Source of the DNA: Saprospiraceae bacterium
GTDB lineage: Bacteria > Bacteroidota > Bacteroidia > Chitinophagales > Saprospiraceae
Length of the DNA: 64,000 nt
NCBI GenBank assembly: GCA_020627965.1
Contig: JAHDFX010000004.1
Span: forward strand, 1 to 64,000
Direction: 5' to 3'
In this document: positions 53,916-62,398 of the stretch, in pieces
Layout of the letters: each line of letters starts with the position of its first letter
How positions within the stretch are numbered: the first letter of the stretch is position 1
Translations under genes and position numbers: made by a program
Notes under the pieces: generated by a model
What the model was told of the DNA's origin: nothing
Databases searched by the model: none
Seen by the model: only the letters and a program-made list of their open reading frames with translations

Positions 53916-54824
53916 CTACTCTTGTCTGAGGATTCGCTTGGTTGTTTTGTCTATACCATTATCGAGCGTAACGTAGTATAAACCCGAAGCGTATTGACTA
54001 ATGTCAATATCTATAGTGTTCAGCCCTATAGTTGTTGTGACTATTTCTTTACTTAGTTCTCGTCCATAAATATCTATTACCGTTATAGTAATATCATCTT
54101 CATTGGTCGCTTCAAACTGAAGGAAAACATTGTCTTTTGCCGGAATAGGAGAAATAACTACTTCGCCTAAGCTACTTCGTTCCAGAAAAACGACATCAGA
54201 ATAATATTCATAGCCATCCAGATCGATCATATGCAGGCGGTAGTAAGTTTTTATAAATGGATTGAAATCTTCAGCAGAATATTCTATAATATCTGTAGAC
54301 CATCCCTGTGCAGGAAGCCTTTCTACCATTCCCCAATTTTCAGTATCTGTTGAACGCTCTAGAATAATCCATTCTGTATTTGACTCTGTGGCAGTAGCCC
54401 AATTTAAAACGTTTGTATTCTGTTCTGTTGTGCGTCCGTCAAAAAAGAGTAATTCAAGCGGCACATTATTAGCATAGTTACATACAATAAAACCAGTTCC
54501 TGAGAAATCGACCACCAAATCACCCATAAAATTTACAGGGAATGTCACATCTGGTTCTAGTGTATACACAAAAGGTGATGTAAACGAACCAGATCCTGTA
54601 TAAACAGTCGTGGCAGGTGGTGCAGTATTATACGGTGCGCTACCTATTGCAGTGATGTCGAAACCCGGATCGACGGGGAAGGTGAATTGAACTGTCCCGT
54701 CAGGTGCTACTGTAATATCTGGCGGGCATAATGGATCTCCTCCTGTAAGAAACTGAGCGGAGAGGGTAGTAATACTCCACATAAAAATTGTGAAGAACAT
54801 TAAGGTGTAAGTTATTCTTGTCAT
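53916..54824 (-). CDS. Secreted protein with T9SS type A C-terminal sorting domain
   Basis: A protein of 302 residues. A signal peptide (about 1-23, MTRITYTLMFFTIFMWSITT) ends at SAQ. The middle is a small all-beta domain of unknown function, with a typical pre-CTD stretch LNWATATESNTEWIILERST. The last 80 residues are the type IX sorting domain: ISPIPAKDNVFLQFEA, ITVIDIYGRELSKEIV and IDISQYASGLYYVTLDN, ending KRILRQE. Such proteins cross the outer membrane through the PorU/PorV system and are fixed to or released from the surface. Function otherwise unknown. It supports T9SS operation in this organism. Confidence 0.9.
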   Translation of the reverse strand: MTRITYTLMFFTIFMWSITTLSAQFLTGGDPLCPPDITVAPDGTVQFTFPVDPGFDITAIGSAPYNTAPPATTVYTGSGSFTSPFVYTLEPDVTFPVNFMGDLVVDFSGTGFIVCNYANNVPLELLFFDGRTTEQNTNVLNWATATESNTEWIILERSTDTENWGMVERLPAQGWSTDIIEYSAEDFNPFIKTYYRLHMIDLDGYEYYSDVVFLERSSLGEVVISPIPAKDNVFLQFEATNEDDITITVIDIYGRELSKEIVTTTIGLNTIDIDISQYASGLYYVTLDNGIDKTTKRILRQE

Positions 54825-54855
54825 GGTTTTCTGTTGATTATTTTTGATAACATTA

Positions 54856-54863
54856 CAAATATA
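54856..54863 (-). promoter_or_regulatory. Candidate -7 element for the T9SS cargo gene
   Basis: TATATTTG on the minus strand matches TAnnTTTG, 31 bases before the ATG at 54824. No -33 TTTG at the proper distance. Confidence 0.4.
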
Positions 54864-54894
54864 ATCTTTTATTTAACACATCACATAAAATAAA

Positions 54895-56481
54895 CTAATA
54901 TATTTCTTTGATTAAGTTGCGTTTCAATATAACTGAAGCGGTTAATAAGCCCCCCGATAAAGCACCTCCAACTCCACAGCTTATTATATCCTGTCCTGTT
55001 AAAAACAGGTTTTTTATGGGAGTCTTCGGGCGTAAAAAGCGTTGTTCAAAGCGGCTTGTTGTATGATCTATCCCGTATAATTCTCCATATTGATAATTGG
55101 CAAAGTGCTGTGTACTAAGGGGAGTAGATAATTCATAATAATCTACTTTACCTCTTAGCTGAGGAACTTTTTTGAATAAAGCTTCCATTAACTGTTGAGA
55201 TAATTTTTCTTTTTTCTCATTGTACTCATTGCCTCGTTTTTTCCAGCGTGTTCCTGCCCATTGTTTATACCATTCATAGGAAGCTAATGTCACAATATCA
55301 ATAGTGGCTTTTCCAGGATAACGTCTGTCCCAATCAGGGTCTTTGGCGGAAGGGAAAGAAACATAAACAACCGGAATCTCTGATTTTTCGGGATTTGACA
55401 GGTAATCATTGATGTTTTTGTCATGGTCGTAATTATCCGGGAATATCCAGAAATTCGGTTTTTCCAATTGAAGATCGGCAGTAGAATGTTGAAAACCCAT
55501 ATAGAGACAGAGATGACCGATAGAAGGTTCGACTTTTTTTAAAGTTTCGGCAACACCTGTTTTTTCAACTGTTTCATTGGCTAATAAGCCATTATAAGTA
55601 TTGTAAATCCCTGCACTACTGATGACCAATGGAGCTGTAATTTCCCGGTCATCTTCCATACGAACACCTATTGCTTTATTGTTTTTTACAATAATCTCCT
55701 TTACTTCTGCCGTAATATAGACATCACCTCCAGACTCTTGGACGACGGGTAAAATAGTATCAAAAATACTTGAAGAGCCTCCAATCGGGTAATTACCACC
55801 CGCTAAATAGTGTTTGGCGACCATAGCATGCATCATAAAACTACTTTTGCCAGGCGGAAGCCCATAATCACCAAATTGCCCAGTCAGAACAGCAATTAAT
55901 TTTTTGTTGTCGGTGATTTCCTGCATGACCTCCAGGGTAGAACGATTGTATTTGAGCGCTTTTTTACGCATTCTCCCCCCCACAACTTTACCCATCAAAG
56001 GCGGTAAAGCCTTTTCCATAAAAAAACCACGTTGGGAACGCTGAGCTTCATAGATATACTCAATATATTTGTCTATAGCGGCAGCATCACTAGGAAAGTA
56101 GTCTTTCATGCTGGTGATAAACTCTTCCTTTCCGCTACGGTATTCATAGACATCATCACCAAAAAACATTTTATCATACACCTCTCCCATGAAAGCCCAT
56201 TCCAGCTTGCCATTCGTTATATAATCGAATTGCTTTCGTATCATACTATTCGGGCGATGTGTTTCGCCGATGTAATGAACCCCTACGTCCCACTCATAAT
56301 CCCGGCGTTTAAAAATTTGCGTAAAGCCTCCTGGTGCATAGTTGCGTTCGAGTACCAGCACTTTTTTACCCGCTTTAGAAAGGTAGGCGGCAGTAGCCAT
56401 TCCACCAATTCCTGAGCCTATAACAATGGCGTCATAATTGTCGCTTACTTCGTCTCTTGCGTAAGATTTTGGTTTGCTCAT
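54895..56481 (-). CDS. FAD-dependent oxidoreductase of the phytoene desaturase/CrtISO/RetSat group
   Basis: A protein of 528 residues. The FAD loop is DAIVIGSGIGGMATAAYLSK with VLVLERNYAPGGFTQ behind it; the middle has a substrate-handling cap, and the C-terminal flavin motif is NLFLTGQDIISCGVGGALSG. The overall pattern, including HYIGE-like DVGVHYIGET near residue 70, matches carotenoid isomerases and the all-trans-retinol saturase-like branch. It may act on a carotenoid or other polyene lipid. No carotenoid gene (crtB, crtY) is adjacent. Its promoter region contains a 19-base palindrome (56508-56526). Confidence 0.87.
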   Translation of the reverse strand: MSKPKSYARDEVSDNYDAIVIGSGIGGMATAAYLSKAGKKVLVLERNYAPGGFTQIFKRRDYEWDVGVHYIGETHRPNSMIRKQFDYITNGKLEWAFMGEVYDKMFFGDDVYEYRSGKEEFITSMKDYFPSDAAAIDKYIEYIYEAQRSQRGFFMEKALPPLMGKVVGGRMRKKALKYNRSTLEVMQEITDNKKLIAVLTGQFGDYGLPPGKSSFMMHAMVAKHYLAGGNYPIGGSSSIFDTILPVVQESGGDVYITAEVKEIIVKNNKAIGVRMEDDREITAPLVISSAGIYNTYNGLLANETVEKTGVAETLKKVEPSIGHLCLYMGFQHSTADLQLEKPNFWIFPDNYDHDKNINDYLSNPEKSEIPVVYVSFPSAKDPDWDRRYPGKATIDIVTLASYEWYKQWAGTRWKKRGNEYNEKKEKLSQQLMEALFKKVPQLRGKVDYYELSTPLSTQHFANYQYGELYGIDHTTSRFEQRFLRPKTPIKNLFLTGQDIISCGVGGALSGGLLTASVILKRNLIKEIY

Positions 56482-56507
56482 AGTATGCTATCTTTTCTGC
56501 AAGGTAC

Positions 56508-56526
56508 ATATTCTAATTTAGAATAT
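56508..56526. promoter_or_regulatory. 19-bp palindrome upstream of the CrtISO-like gene, candidate operator
   Basis: ATATTCTAA (56508-56516) and TTAGAATAT (56518-56526) are perfect complements around a single T. It lies 27 bases before the ATG at 56481 and has no T-run for termination. A repressor or activator site is likely; the protein is unknown. Confidence 0.5.
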
Positions 56527-56555
56527 TAGAACGTTCTTGTCCTGCCGATAGCTGT

Positions 56556-56972
56556 TCATACGCTTACAGTTGCATAGTATTGTCTGATCCAGGCTTTTAA
56601 TTGATTATCTGTCATATTGTCTGTTCTCTCTATCCCTTTGATCTTCGGCAAAAGGTTTCTATGGTGCTCAGCGATCTCCTTTAACAGTTTTTGTCCTGTT
56701 TCTGCTGGTCCTAAAATAACTACACTGTCAGTTTCTGTGAGTAGAGAGATTATATTATTGAAAAATGCCCTAAGTTGATGTTTTTCCCGTTCTAAATATT
56801 TACTATCCTGAACAACATTCTGTGGACCTCCTTTTATTTTTGTCCCGCTTCCTCCTTTTGGTCGATAGCTTTCTACCTTAGATTTAATGGTCGTTAATCG
56901 CTCTTTGTCTTCTTCTAAAAAGAAAATTTTTGCTTCTCTTTTATCTATCCAAATACCTGTTTTTATTGTCAT
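56556..56972 (-). CDS. Small eRF1/host-attachment-like protein of the stress cluster
   Basis: A protein of 138 residues, no signal. It begins MTIKTGIWIDKREAKIFFLE, the opening strand of an RNase H-like/eRF1 domain 2-3-type fold seen in bacterial pelota-like proteins, and continues DSVVILGPAETGQKLLKEIA with the conserved GPAE turn and a final helix. Such proteins are common next to universal stress protein genes in Bacteroidota and may bind ribosomes or nucleotides, but the role is not known. The gene lies downstream of the Trx-USP gene on the same strand, 43 bases away, so they may share a transcript. Confidence 0.62.
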   Translation of the reverse strand: MTIKTGIWIDKREAKIFFLEEDKERLTTIKSKVESYRPKGGSGTKIKGGPQNVVQDSKYLEREKHQLRAFFNNIISLLTETDSVVILGPAETGQKLLKEIAEHHRNLLPKIKGIERTDNMTDNQLKAWIRQYYATVSV

Positions 56973-57015
56973 GATTCTATTTTTTTATTAAAAAATTTGA
57001 TAGCAAATGTCTCTC

Positions 57016-58104
57016 TTAGTGCAATACGAGTAGAGGCACTTTAGTTTGATAGGCCATATTTCTGGTATGACTTTGTAGAAACAAGTGCTTGAATAAGTTT
57101 TTCTTTTTAGAATACATGACAATCATGTCTACTTTATTCTCTTCTACATATTGAGCAACAGCTTCCTCTACAGATGGAGCTTTTATAGTAATCAGCTCCA
57201 TCAGTACAGCAGGCTCTTTTCCATCTGCAAAGACTTGCTCGAACAAGTTGTTTTGTACTTCATAAGCTTTGTTTTCATCTTCTTTAACCTGTACAAAATT
57301 TACCTGAGCATTAAATCGCCCGGCCAGACTAACTACATAGTCAATTGCGCCTTCTTTCAAAGAGTCGGCATTTGTTGTGTATAATATTCGTTTGATATTT
57401 TTATACTCAGCTTGCTCTGGCACTATCAATAAAGGGCAATTAACATCGGCAGCCACTGTTGTGGTTACGCCGCCAAACATTTTTTCAGAAAGGTTATTTT
57501 TACCCTTCTTTCCCATTACGATCAGATCGTAATCTGAACTTCTTTGCTTGATAACACTTGCAGGATATCCCAATTCCAGTTCGTATTCCACTTTTACTTC
57601 TTCAGTTATTTTTGGATATAATTCTGCCACTGCTTTTTCTACAAAAGCCTGCATAAAATGCTTGGGATATGCTCCCTTGTGGTGGTCAGGAGTAATAAGC
57701 ATTAGCGGGGCTTTTGTATTTGCCATAGAACGATATACATGCAGTGTATTTAATTCTCCACCTATTTTATTCGCTAATTGAATAGCATATTTATAAGCGT
57801 TTCCGGCAACACCGGACATATCTGTAGGAACTAATATTTTTTTCATAACATTGTTGTTTTTCCTATGTACGTTTAAAATTGTTTGTTCTATGTGGGTTTC
57901 GTCAAATTCTTTATTGATACGAACATGTTCATTTTCAACAAATAGTGCTGGTATTTCTTCTACCTTACTTTTTATGATAGCTTCCAGATCTTCAGTGTAA
58001 GTTAGGGAGGCTTCAATCTGGTGGCGATTTAAGATAGATTCTAGCAATCTGGTTAATTCCAATTGTCGTTTTCCACCTACGCCGATGATATTGAATCGTA
58101 ACAT
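57016..58104 (-). CDS. Tandem universal stress protein with N-terminal cysteine-less thioredoxin-like domain
   Basis: A protein of 362 residues. Residues 1-80 (FNIIGVGGKRQLELTRLL, IPALFVENEHVRI) follow the small thioredoxin-like fold of the MTH895 type, but the CxxC position is GGKR, so redox chemistry is not expected. An inner Met87 starts the usual twin USP module: MKKILVPTDMSGVAGNAYKY, GKKGKNNLSEKMFGGVTTTV (the ATP-loop GxxG...G region) and a second, less typical copy ending KKKNLFKHLFLQSHTRNMAY. An internal start at 57846 could give a 276-residue USP alone. It lies 89 bases downstream of the DUF2892 gene, in the stress cluster. Confidence 0.82.
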   Translation of the reverse strand: MLRFNIIGVGGKRQLELTRLLESILNRHQIEASLTYTEDLEAIIKSKVEEIPALFVENEHVRINKEFDETHIEQTILNVHRKNNNVMKKILVPTDMSGVAGNAYKYAIQLANKIGGELNTLHVYRSMANTKAPLMLITPDHHKGAYPKHFMQAFVEKAVAELYPKITEEVKVEYELELGYPASVIKQRSSDYDLIVMGKKGKNNLSEKMFGGVTTTVAADVNCPLLIVPEQAEYKNIKRILYTTNADSLKEGAIDYVVSLAGRFNAQVNFVQVKEDENKAYEVQNNLFEQVFADGKEPAVLMELITIKAPSVEEAVAQYVEENKVDMIVMYSKKKNLFKHLFLQSHTRNMAYQTKVPLLVLH

Positions 58105-58193
58105 TGCTGAGTGTTGAAATAGATTTTTATTTTTTAGAGGAATTCGCCTTGCGACTTCGCGTTTACATGTGCCCTACATTAGTCGAACACTAC

Positions 58194-58424
58194 CTATTTT
58201 TTACAATGATTATTGATGCCTAAAAAATGATAGATCGGGCACCAACCCATCATATTTTCCAGCAATATCAGTGTACAAAGAACCATTAGAGCGGGAGTTT
58301 GTGTAAAAACTGCTATAAAACCAATAGCTGCCATGATATTGAAACGAATGAAAATATCAGCAAAATTCATATTGGGTTCTAATGCAGGATTGGGCTTGAA
58401 CAGGTCAGTTATTTTATTTCTCAT
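58194..58424 (-). CDS. DUF2892-type small membrane protein
   Basis: A protein of 76 residues. The ATG at 58424 (MRNKITDLFKPNPALEPNMN) is chosen; the frame from 58511 overlaps the divergent kinase leader and lacks family likeness. Two hydrophobic helices follow: FIRFNIMAAIGFIAVFTQ and LMVLCTLILLENMM, ending GWCPIYHFLGINNH, the family's WCPxYxxLGIN close. DUF2892 proteins (YgaP tail-type) are inner-membrane and often stand with rhodanese or redox/stress genes. It is divergent from the FixL-like kinase gene. Confidence 0.75.
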   Translation of the reverse strand: MRNKITDLFKPNPALEPNMNFADIFIRFNIMAAIGFIAVFTQTPALMVLCTLILLENMMGWCPIYHFLGINNHCKK

Positions 58425-58511
58425 GATTTTATGAATTGATGAATAATAATTACATTTACAAATATCGGAGAGGATAGTATGAAATAAAATGACCCATATC
58501 ACTCCTCTCAA

Positions 58512-58523
58512 TGATCTGTATCA
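58512..58523. promoter_or_regulatory. TGAT-N4-ATCA box just before the kinase ATG
   Basis: TGATCTGTATCA matches the core of the Fnr/FixK-type site (TTGAT-N4-ATCAA) but lacks the outer T and A. It lies two bases before the ATG at 58526 and in the region shared with the divergent DUF2892 gene. The Crp-type regulator encoded two genes on has ETxxR in its recognition helix, as expected for TGA-type half-sites. The match is short and may be chance. Confidence 0.35.
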
Positions 58524-58525
58524 GC

Positions 58526-59746
58526 ATGGACAAACAAAGACAAGACAGCCTATATGCATCGATTTTCAATACAGTTATAGATGGTGTTATTACCATCGAT
58601 GAGAGTGGTACTATACAAACAGTCAATCCAGCTGCTGCTGAGTTATTTGGTTACACTGCCGCAGAAATGATCGGGAATAAAGTAAATATGCTCATGCCCG
58701 AACCTCATCAAACAGATCATGACCGATATCTCAGCCATTACAATCAGACAGGGATAAAGAAGATTATCGGTATTGGAAGGGAAGTGACAGGTAAGAAAAA
58801 AGATGGCACCTTGTTTCCTTTTCGTCTTGCGATTAGTGAAGTCGAGCTTGTTGTAGGTAAAGTTTTTACTGGTATTATACATGACCTGACGCTGCAAAAA
58901 AAAGCAGAGGCCCGTATTCTTGAGGTCAATACCCAATTAGAGCAGCGAGTGACAGAACGCACCGAAGAACTCTCTGATGCCGTGAATAAGCTTCTACATG
59001 CAAATCGTGAATTAGAACAAAAAGAATTGGAGTTGATTCAGGCGCTGAATACCGAACGTGAGTTGAATGAACTGAAATCCCGCTTTGTATCTATTGCCTC
59101 TCACGAGTTCCGTACGCCCCTGAGCACGATTTCCTCTTCTGCATCATTAATTGCCCGTTATACCGACACCGCATCGCAGGAAAAGCGCAACAAACACATC
59201 CAACGCATTAAAAAATCGGTCAACCATCTTACAGATATTCTAAACGATTTTCTATCACTGAGTAAATTGGAAGAAGGCAAAGTAGAGAGCCAAGAGGTTG
59301 ATTTCGATCTTAAGGAGCTTTGTGAAGAAATTATTGAACACATGAAGACCATTTTGCGGAAAGGACAGACCATCACTTTTATCAATCATATATCTAGTAG
59401 TCGTATTTCATCTGATGAAAAAATGCTGAGAAATGTTATGACTAATCTCTTATCTAATGCTTCCAAATATTCGTCAGAAGGGCAGGAGATCATATTTGAG
59501 ATCGTGAATGATGATGCTATGCTCAGTTTTTCAGTCGCTGATAAAGGAATAGGCATTCCTGAAAAAGAACAACAACATCTATTTACACGTTTTTTCCGTG
59601 CAGATAATGTATCCAACATTCAAGGAACTGGTTTGGGACTTAGTATCGTTAGGCGTTATCTTGATTTGATGGGCGGAAAAATTGAATTTGAGAGTAAAGA
59701 AGGGACAGGATCTATCTTCAAGGTGCATATCCCAATCAGTAAATAA
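58526..59746 (+). CDS. FixL-like PAS sensor histidine kinase
   Basis: A protein of 406 residues, no membrane segment. The ATG at 58526 (MDKQRQDSLYASIFNTVIDG) is preferred over one five codons earlier. The PAS domain (about 10-130) contains LMPEPHQTDHDRYLSHY and KKIIGIGREVTGKKKDGTLF. His65 and Arg85 stand 20 apart, like haem-ligand His200 and Arg220 of Bradyrhizobium FixL; FixL Arg206 is His here. A coiled-coil linker (about 135-180) leads to the H-box SHEFRTPLSTISS with phospho-acceptor His193 and an HATPase_c domain (NLLSNASKY, DKGIGIPEKEQQ, GTGLGLSIVRRYLDL). It probably senses oxygen or a similar gas and phosphorylates the receiver of the next gene, eight bases downstream. Confidence 0.9.
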   Translation: MDKQRQDSLYASIFNTVIDGVITIDESGTIQTVNPAAAELFGYTAAEMIGNKVNMLMPEPHQTDHDRYLSHYNQTGIKKIIGIGREVTGKKKDGTLFPFRLAISEVELVVGKVFTGIIHDLTLQKKAEARILEVNTQLEQRVTERTEELSDAVNKLLHANRELEQKELELIQALNTERELNELKSRFVSIASHEFRTPLSTISSSASLIARYTDTASQEKRNKHIQRIKKSVNHLTDILNDFLSLSKLEEGKVESQEVDFDLKELCEEIIEHMKTILRKGQTITFINHISSSRISSDEKMLRNVMTNLLSNASKYSSEGQEIIFEIVNDDAMLSFSVADKGIGIPEKEQQHLFTRFFRADNVSNIQGTGLGLSIVRRYLDLMGGKIEFESKEGTGSIFKVHIPISK

Positions 59747-59754
59747 CTCAACTA

Positions 59755-60813
59755 ATGAAAAAAATACTCATCATAGAAGATAACTTTGAAGTTCGCGATA
59801 ACCTGGCAGAGATATTAGAGCTTTCAGGCTATGATGTCACCACAGCCGAAAATGGTAAAATAGGGGTAGCGAAAGCTCTAGAAGTATGTCCCGAACTTAT
59901 TCTTTGTGATGTAATGATGCCGGAGCTAGATGGTTTTGGTGTTTTACGTATTCTTGGAAAAAATCCGATTACTACACACATTCCATTTATTTTTCTGACT
60001 GCTAAAGCAGAAAAAACCGATTTTAGAAAGGGTATGAATCTAGGGGCAGATGATTATATTACCAAGCCCTTTGATGATGCGGAACTGCTGGAAGCTATTG
60101 AAATGCGATTGAAAAAAGGAGAAATCCTACATCGCCAATTCGAGCAAAATGCAGGTGGATTAAATGATTTTATTGCAGAAGCTCGTGCTCGTGAAGTTCT
60201 CGAACATTTGGCAGAAAAGCGAGAGATCAGGCAATATGATAAAAAATCAAGCCTTTATAAAGAGGGGCAATATCCGCAAGCAGTTTATTTTGTCAATTCT
60301 GGCAAACTCAAAGGTTTCAAGACCAGCGATTATGGAAAAGAACTGGCTACCAATCTATACAAACCGGGAGACTTTATTGGAAGTACAGCACTGATTAAAG
60401 CCCAGCCCTACACAGAAACCGTAGAAGTCATGGAGGTGGCAGAGTTGAGCATCATTCCTAAAGACGATTTTTTAGACCTTTTATATTCTAATCGGGATGT
60501 TTCTCACCGTTTTATCCGTATGCTGGCAAATGATTTAGCCGACAAAGAAACCAGATTACTCAAGCTGGCTTACGATTCAGTACGAAAACGTGTAGCTGAC
60601 ACCTTGCTCATGTTGGAAAAAAAATATGAAACTGAAAAAGACCAACCCTTTTCTATCTCTATGCTACGAGAAGACTTAGCCGGATTAGTAGGCACTGCCA
60701 AGGAAACAGTCATTCGAACTTTACGGGATTTAAAAGAAGAAAAACTTATAGAACTAGATGGCAGTACCATTACGATATTAGATAGCGAAGGGCTACAAAA
60801 TATTTACGCCTGA
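59755..60813 (+). CDS. Response regulator fused to a Crp/Fnr-type DNA-binding protein
   Basis: A protein of 352 residues. The receiver (1-122) has IIEDNFEVRDN, phospho-acceptor Asp52 in LILCDVMMPELDGFG, the Thr in FIFLTAKAEK and Lys in DYITKPFDD. Residues of about 145-265 are a cNMP-binding-type beta barrel (YKEGQYPQAVYFVNSGKLKG, LYKPGDFIGSTALI). Residues of about 275-345 are an HTH_Crp domain with recognition helix GTAKETVIRTLRDLKEE; ETxxR is the Crp/Fnr signature for TGA half-sites. No Fnr-type N-terminal Fe-S cysteines are present. A FixJ-like and a FixK-like function are thus in one chain. It forms an operon with the kinase. Confidence 0.92.
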   Translation: MKKILIIEDNFEVRDNLAEILELSGYDVTTAENGKIGVAKALEVCPELILCDVMMPELDGFGVLRILGKNPITTHIPFIFLTAKAEKTDFRKGMNLGADDYITKPFDDAELLEAIEMRLKKGEILHRQFEQNAGGLNDFIAEARAREVLEHLAEKREIRQYDKKSSLYKEGQYPQAVYFVNSGKLKGFKTSDYGKELATNLYKPGDFIGSTALIKAQPYTETVEVMEVAELSIIPKDDFLDLLYSNRDVSHRFIRMLANDLADKETRLLKLAYDSVRKRVADTLLMLEKKYETEKDQPFSISMLREDLAGLVGTAKETVIRTLRDLKEEKLIELDGSTITILDSEGLQNIYA

Positions 60814-60868
60814 TGTAACTCACAGTCCCTAATCTATCTCTCCTGTACTCTCCTTCAAAATGAGTACA

Positions 60869-60886
60869 ATCATCTTCCAGGATGAT
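60869..60886. repeat. Inverted repeat upstream of the universal stress protein gene
   Basis: ATCATC (60869-60874) and GATGAT (60881-60886) are perfect complements around TTCCAG. It lies in the 175-base gap between the regulator and USP genes, where an operator for the Crp-type regulator could be. The half-site contains ATCA/TGAT. Function unproven. Confidence 0.3.
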
Positions 60887-60988
60887 GCCTGTCATTCTTT
60901 ACCGCTATACTTCCCTATAACTTTGTCATAGGTTTTCAATACAGTCTAATTGAGTATTGTTAATTTTTATCCAATTAAAATCATACCT

Positions 60989-61795
60989 ATGAAAAAGATT
61001 CTGATACCAACCGATTTTTCGCCAACAGCAGAAAATGCGCTGTTCTATGCTGCTAATCTGGCTGGGCTATTCGATGCAGATATTCATTTATTGCATACCT
61101 ATGAACTACCTCGTAAAACCGGGTTAATACTTTCGATAGAGAAGCATTTAGTAGGAGAAGCGCAGAAAAAAATTGCGGAAGAAAGTGCAAGAGCAGCTTC
61201 TTTGAGCAGAAATTCGAGAGTAAGCACGAATGTTAGGAAGGGATATAACGATGAGCTTATTGAAAGTGAAGCTAAGAAAATGGGAGCAGATATGATCGTT
61301 ATGGGAACCAAAGGAGCTAGTGGACTTAAAGAAGTTTTTCTGGGTAGTAATACTGTGAGAGCCATTAAGCAGACATCGCTTCCCGTAATGGTTATTCCTG
61401 AGCATGCAGCTTACAGATCTGTTGAAAAAATACTATTAGCTGTTGATGATACTTTTTTTGAAACTCCGGAGTGCCTGAAACCTTTAAAAAATTTACTCGA
61501 AGAAACCGAGGCAAAATTAATTGTACTCCATATAAAAAATGGCACAAAAATACCAGCTCCGACACCATTCGAGGCATTGCTTACAGAACATTTCGGAAGT
61601 GATAATTATGAGTTTCATGAAATTGAAAAAACGGAAATAGAAAAGGCTATCATGGGTTTTGCCAATCATACAAAGGCTGATATTATTTGTATGATTCACC
61701 ATTATCGAAACTTTGTTGATCGCCTTTTTAAAGGTAGTTCGACTTACAAAACAGCCTTCAGCACGGAGCGCCCTTTGCTTGTATTAAAAGATTGA
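60989..61795 (+). CDS. Universal stress protein, tandem UspA domains
   Basis: A protein of 268 residues. The ATG at 60989 (MKKILIPTDFSPTAENALFY) is the family start; the upstream TTG frame adds 13 residues without likeness. The first USP domain (1-145) ends with the ATP-binding loop MGTKGASGLKEVFLGSNTVR followed by SLPVMVIPE. The second (about 150-268) is more divergent, with ILLAVDDTFFETPECLKPLK and an incomplete loop. Such twin USPs in Bacteroidota bind ATP and raise tolerance to stress or hypoxia, acting in the cytoplasm. It follows the FixL-like/REC-Crp pair in the same direction. Confidence 0.92.
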   Translation: MKKILIPTDFSPTAENALFYAANLAGLFDADIHLLHTYELPRKTGLILSIEKHLVGEAQKKIAEESARAASLSRNSRVSTNVRKGYNDELIESEAKKMGADMIVMGTKGASGLKEVFLGSNTVRAIKQTSLPVMVIPEHAAYRSVEKILLAVDDTFFETPECLKPLKNLLEETEAKLIVLHIKNGTKIPAPTPFEALLTEHFGSDNYEFHEIEKTEIEKAIMGFANHTKADIICMIHHYRNFVDRLFKGSSTYKTAFSTERPLLVLKD

Positions 61796-61913
61796 TGCAA
61801 ATCATTCCCTCTTATGATGAAGCTCATTTCTTAGCGCCGGATTTTGCTTGATCTTGTGTTTGTAATCAAATTTAAAGAAATGGAGTTGAGAACTTCAGTT
61901 AAAAAGCCACAGC

Positions 61914-62363
61914 ATGTATAACGAAACAATAATCAGCATCTCGACAATTATGTCAACTAATATCATTACGATCAGACCGACTTCATTGCTGAGAGAAATC
62001 CATGAGATTTTTACATCTCATCGTATTCATCACATCCCGGTCACAGATGAAGAGCAAAAACTATTGGGGATAGTTAGCTATAGCGATTATGCGAAAGCCT
62101 TGGATAGTTTTACAGCTTTGGGCTCGAGTAAAATTGAAGTGCATAATCAAAAGAATTTTGATGCATTGATGGCAAAAGATATTATGTCGAAAAACCCGAT
62201 AGTACTTTCTCCAAAGGATAAAATAGGAACCGCAGCAGGCATTTTTAAGGAAAATCTGTTCCATGCTATTCCTATTACTGAAAATGAAAAGTTGGTCGGC
62301 TTAATCACAACATTCGATTTACTCACTTATGCCTTCCGTCGCCCTGCTTTTGTAGAAAAGTAA
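61914..62363 (+). CDS. Twin-CBS-domain protein
   Basis: A protein of 149 residues made of two CBS motifs: ISTIMSTNIITIRPTSLLRE with HRIHHIPVTDEEQKLLGIVS (about 10-65), and AKDIMSKNPIVLSPKDKIGT with FHAIPITENEKLVGLITTFD (about 85-140). CBS pairs bind adenosine nucleotides. Stand-alone pairs of this size occur in stress and hypoxia regulons; Hrp1 of the mycobacterial DosR set is an example by analogy. It lies between two universal stress protein genes, in the direction of the REC-Crp operon, and probably responds to the same signal. Confidence 0.9.
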   Translation: MYNETIISISTIMSTNIITIRPTSLLREIHEIFTSHRIHHIPVTDEEQKLLGIVSYSDYAKALDSFTALGSSKIEVHNQKNFDALMAKDIMSKNPIVLSPKDKIGTAAGIFKENLFHAIPITENEKLVGLITTFDLLTYAFRRPAFVEK

Positions 62364-62398
62364 GACTTTATCCATCACTTTTTAAATTAATCGTTGCT

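Noticed and set aside
61848..61869. TTGAT ... ATCAA inverted repeat before the CBS gene
   Set aside because: The 12-base spacer is too long for a Crp/Fnr site and the arms are only five bases.
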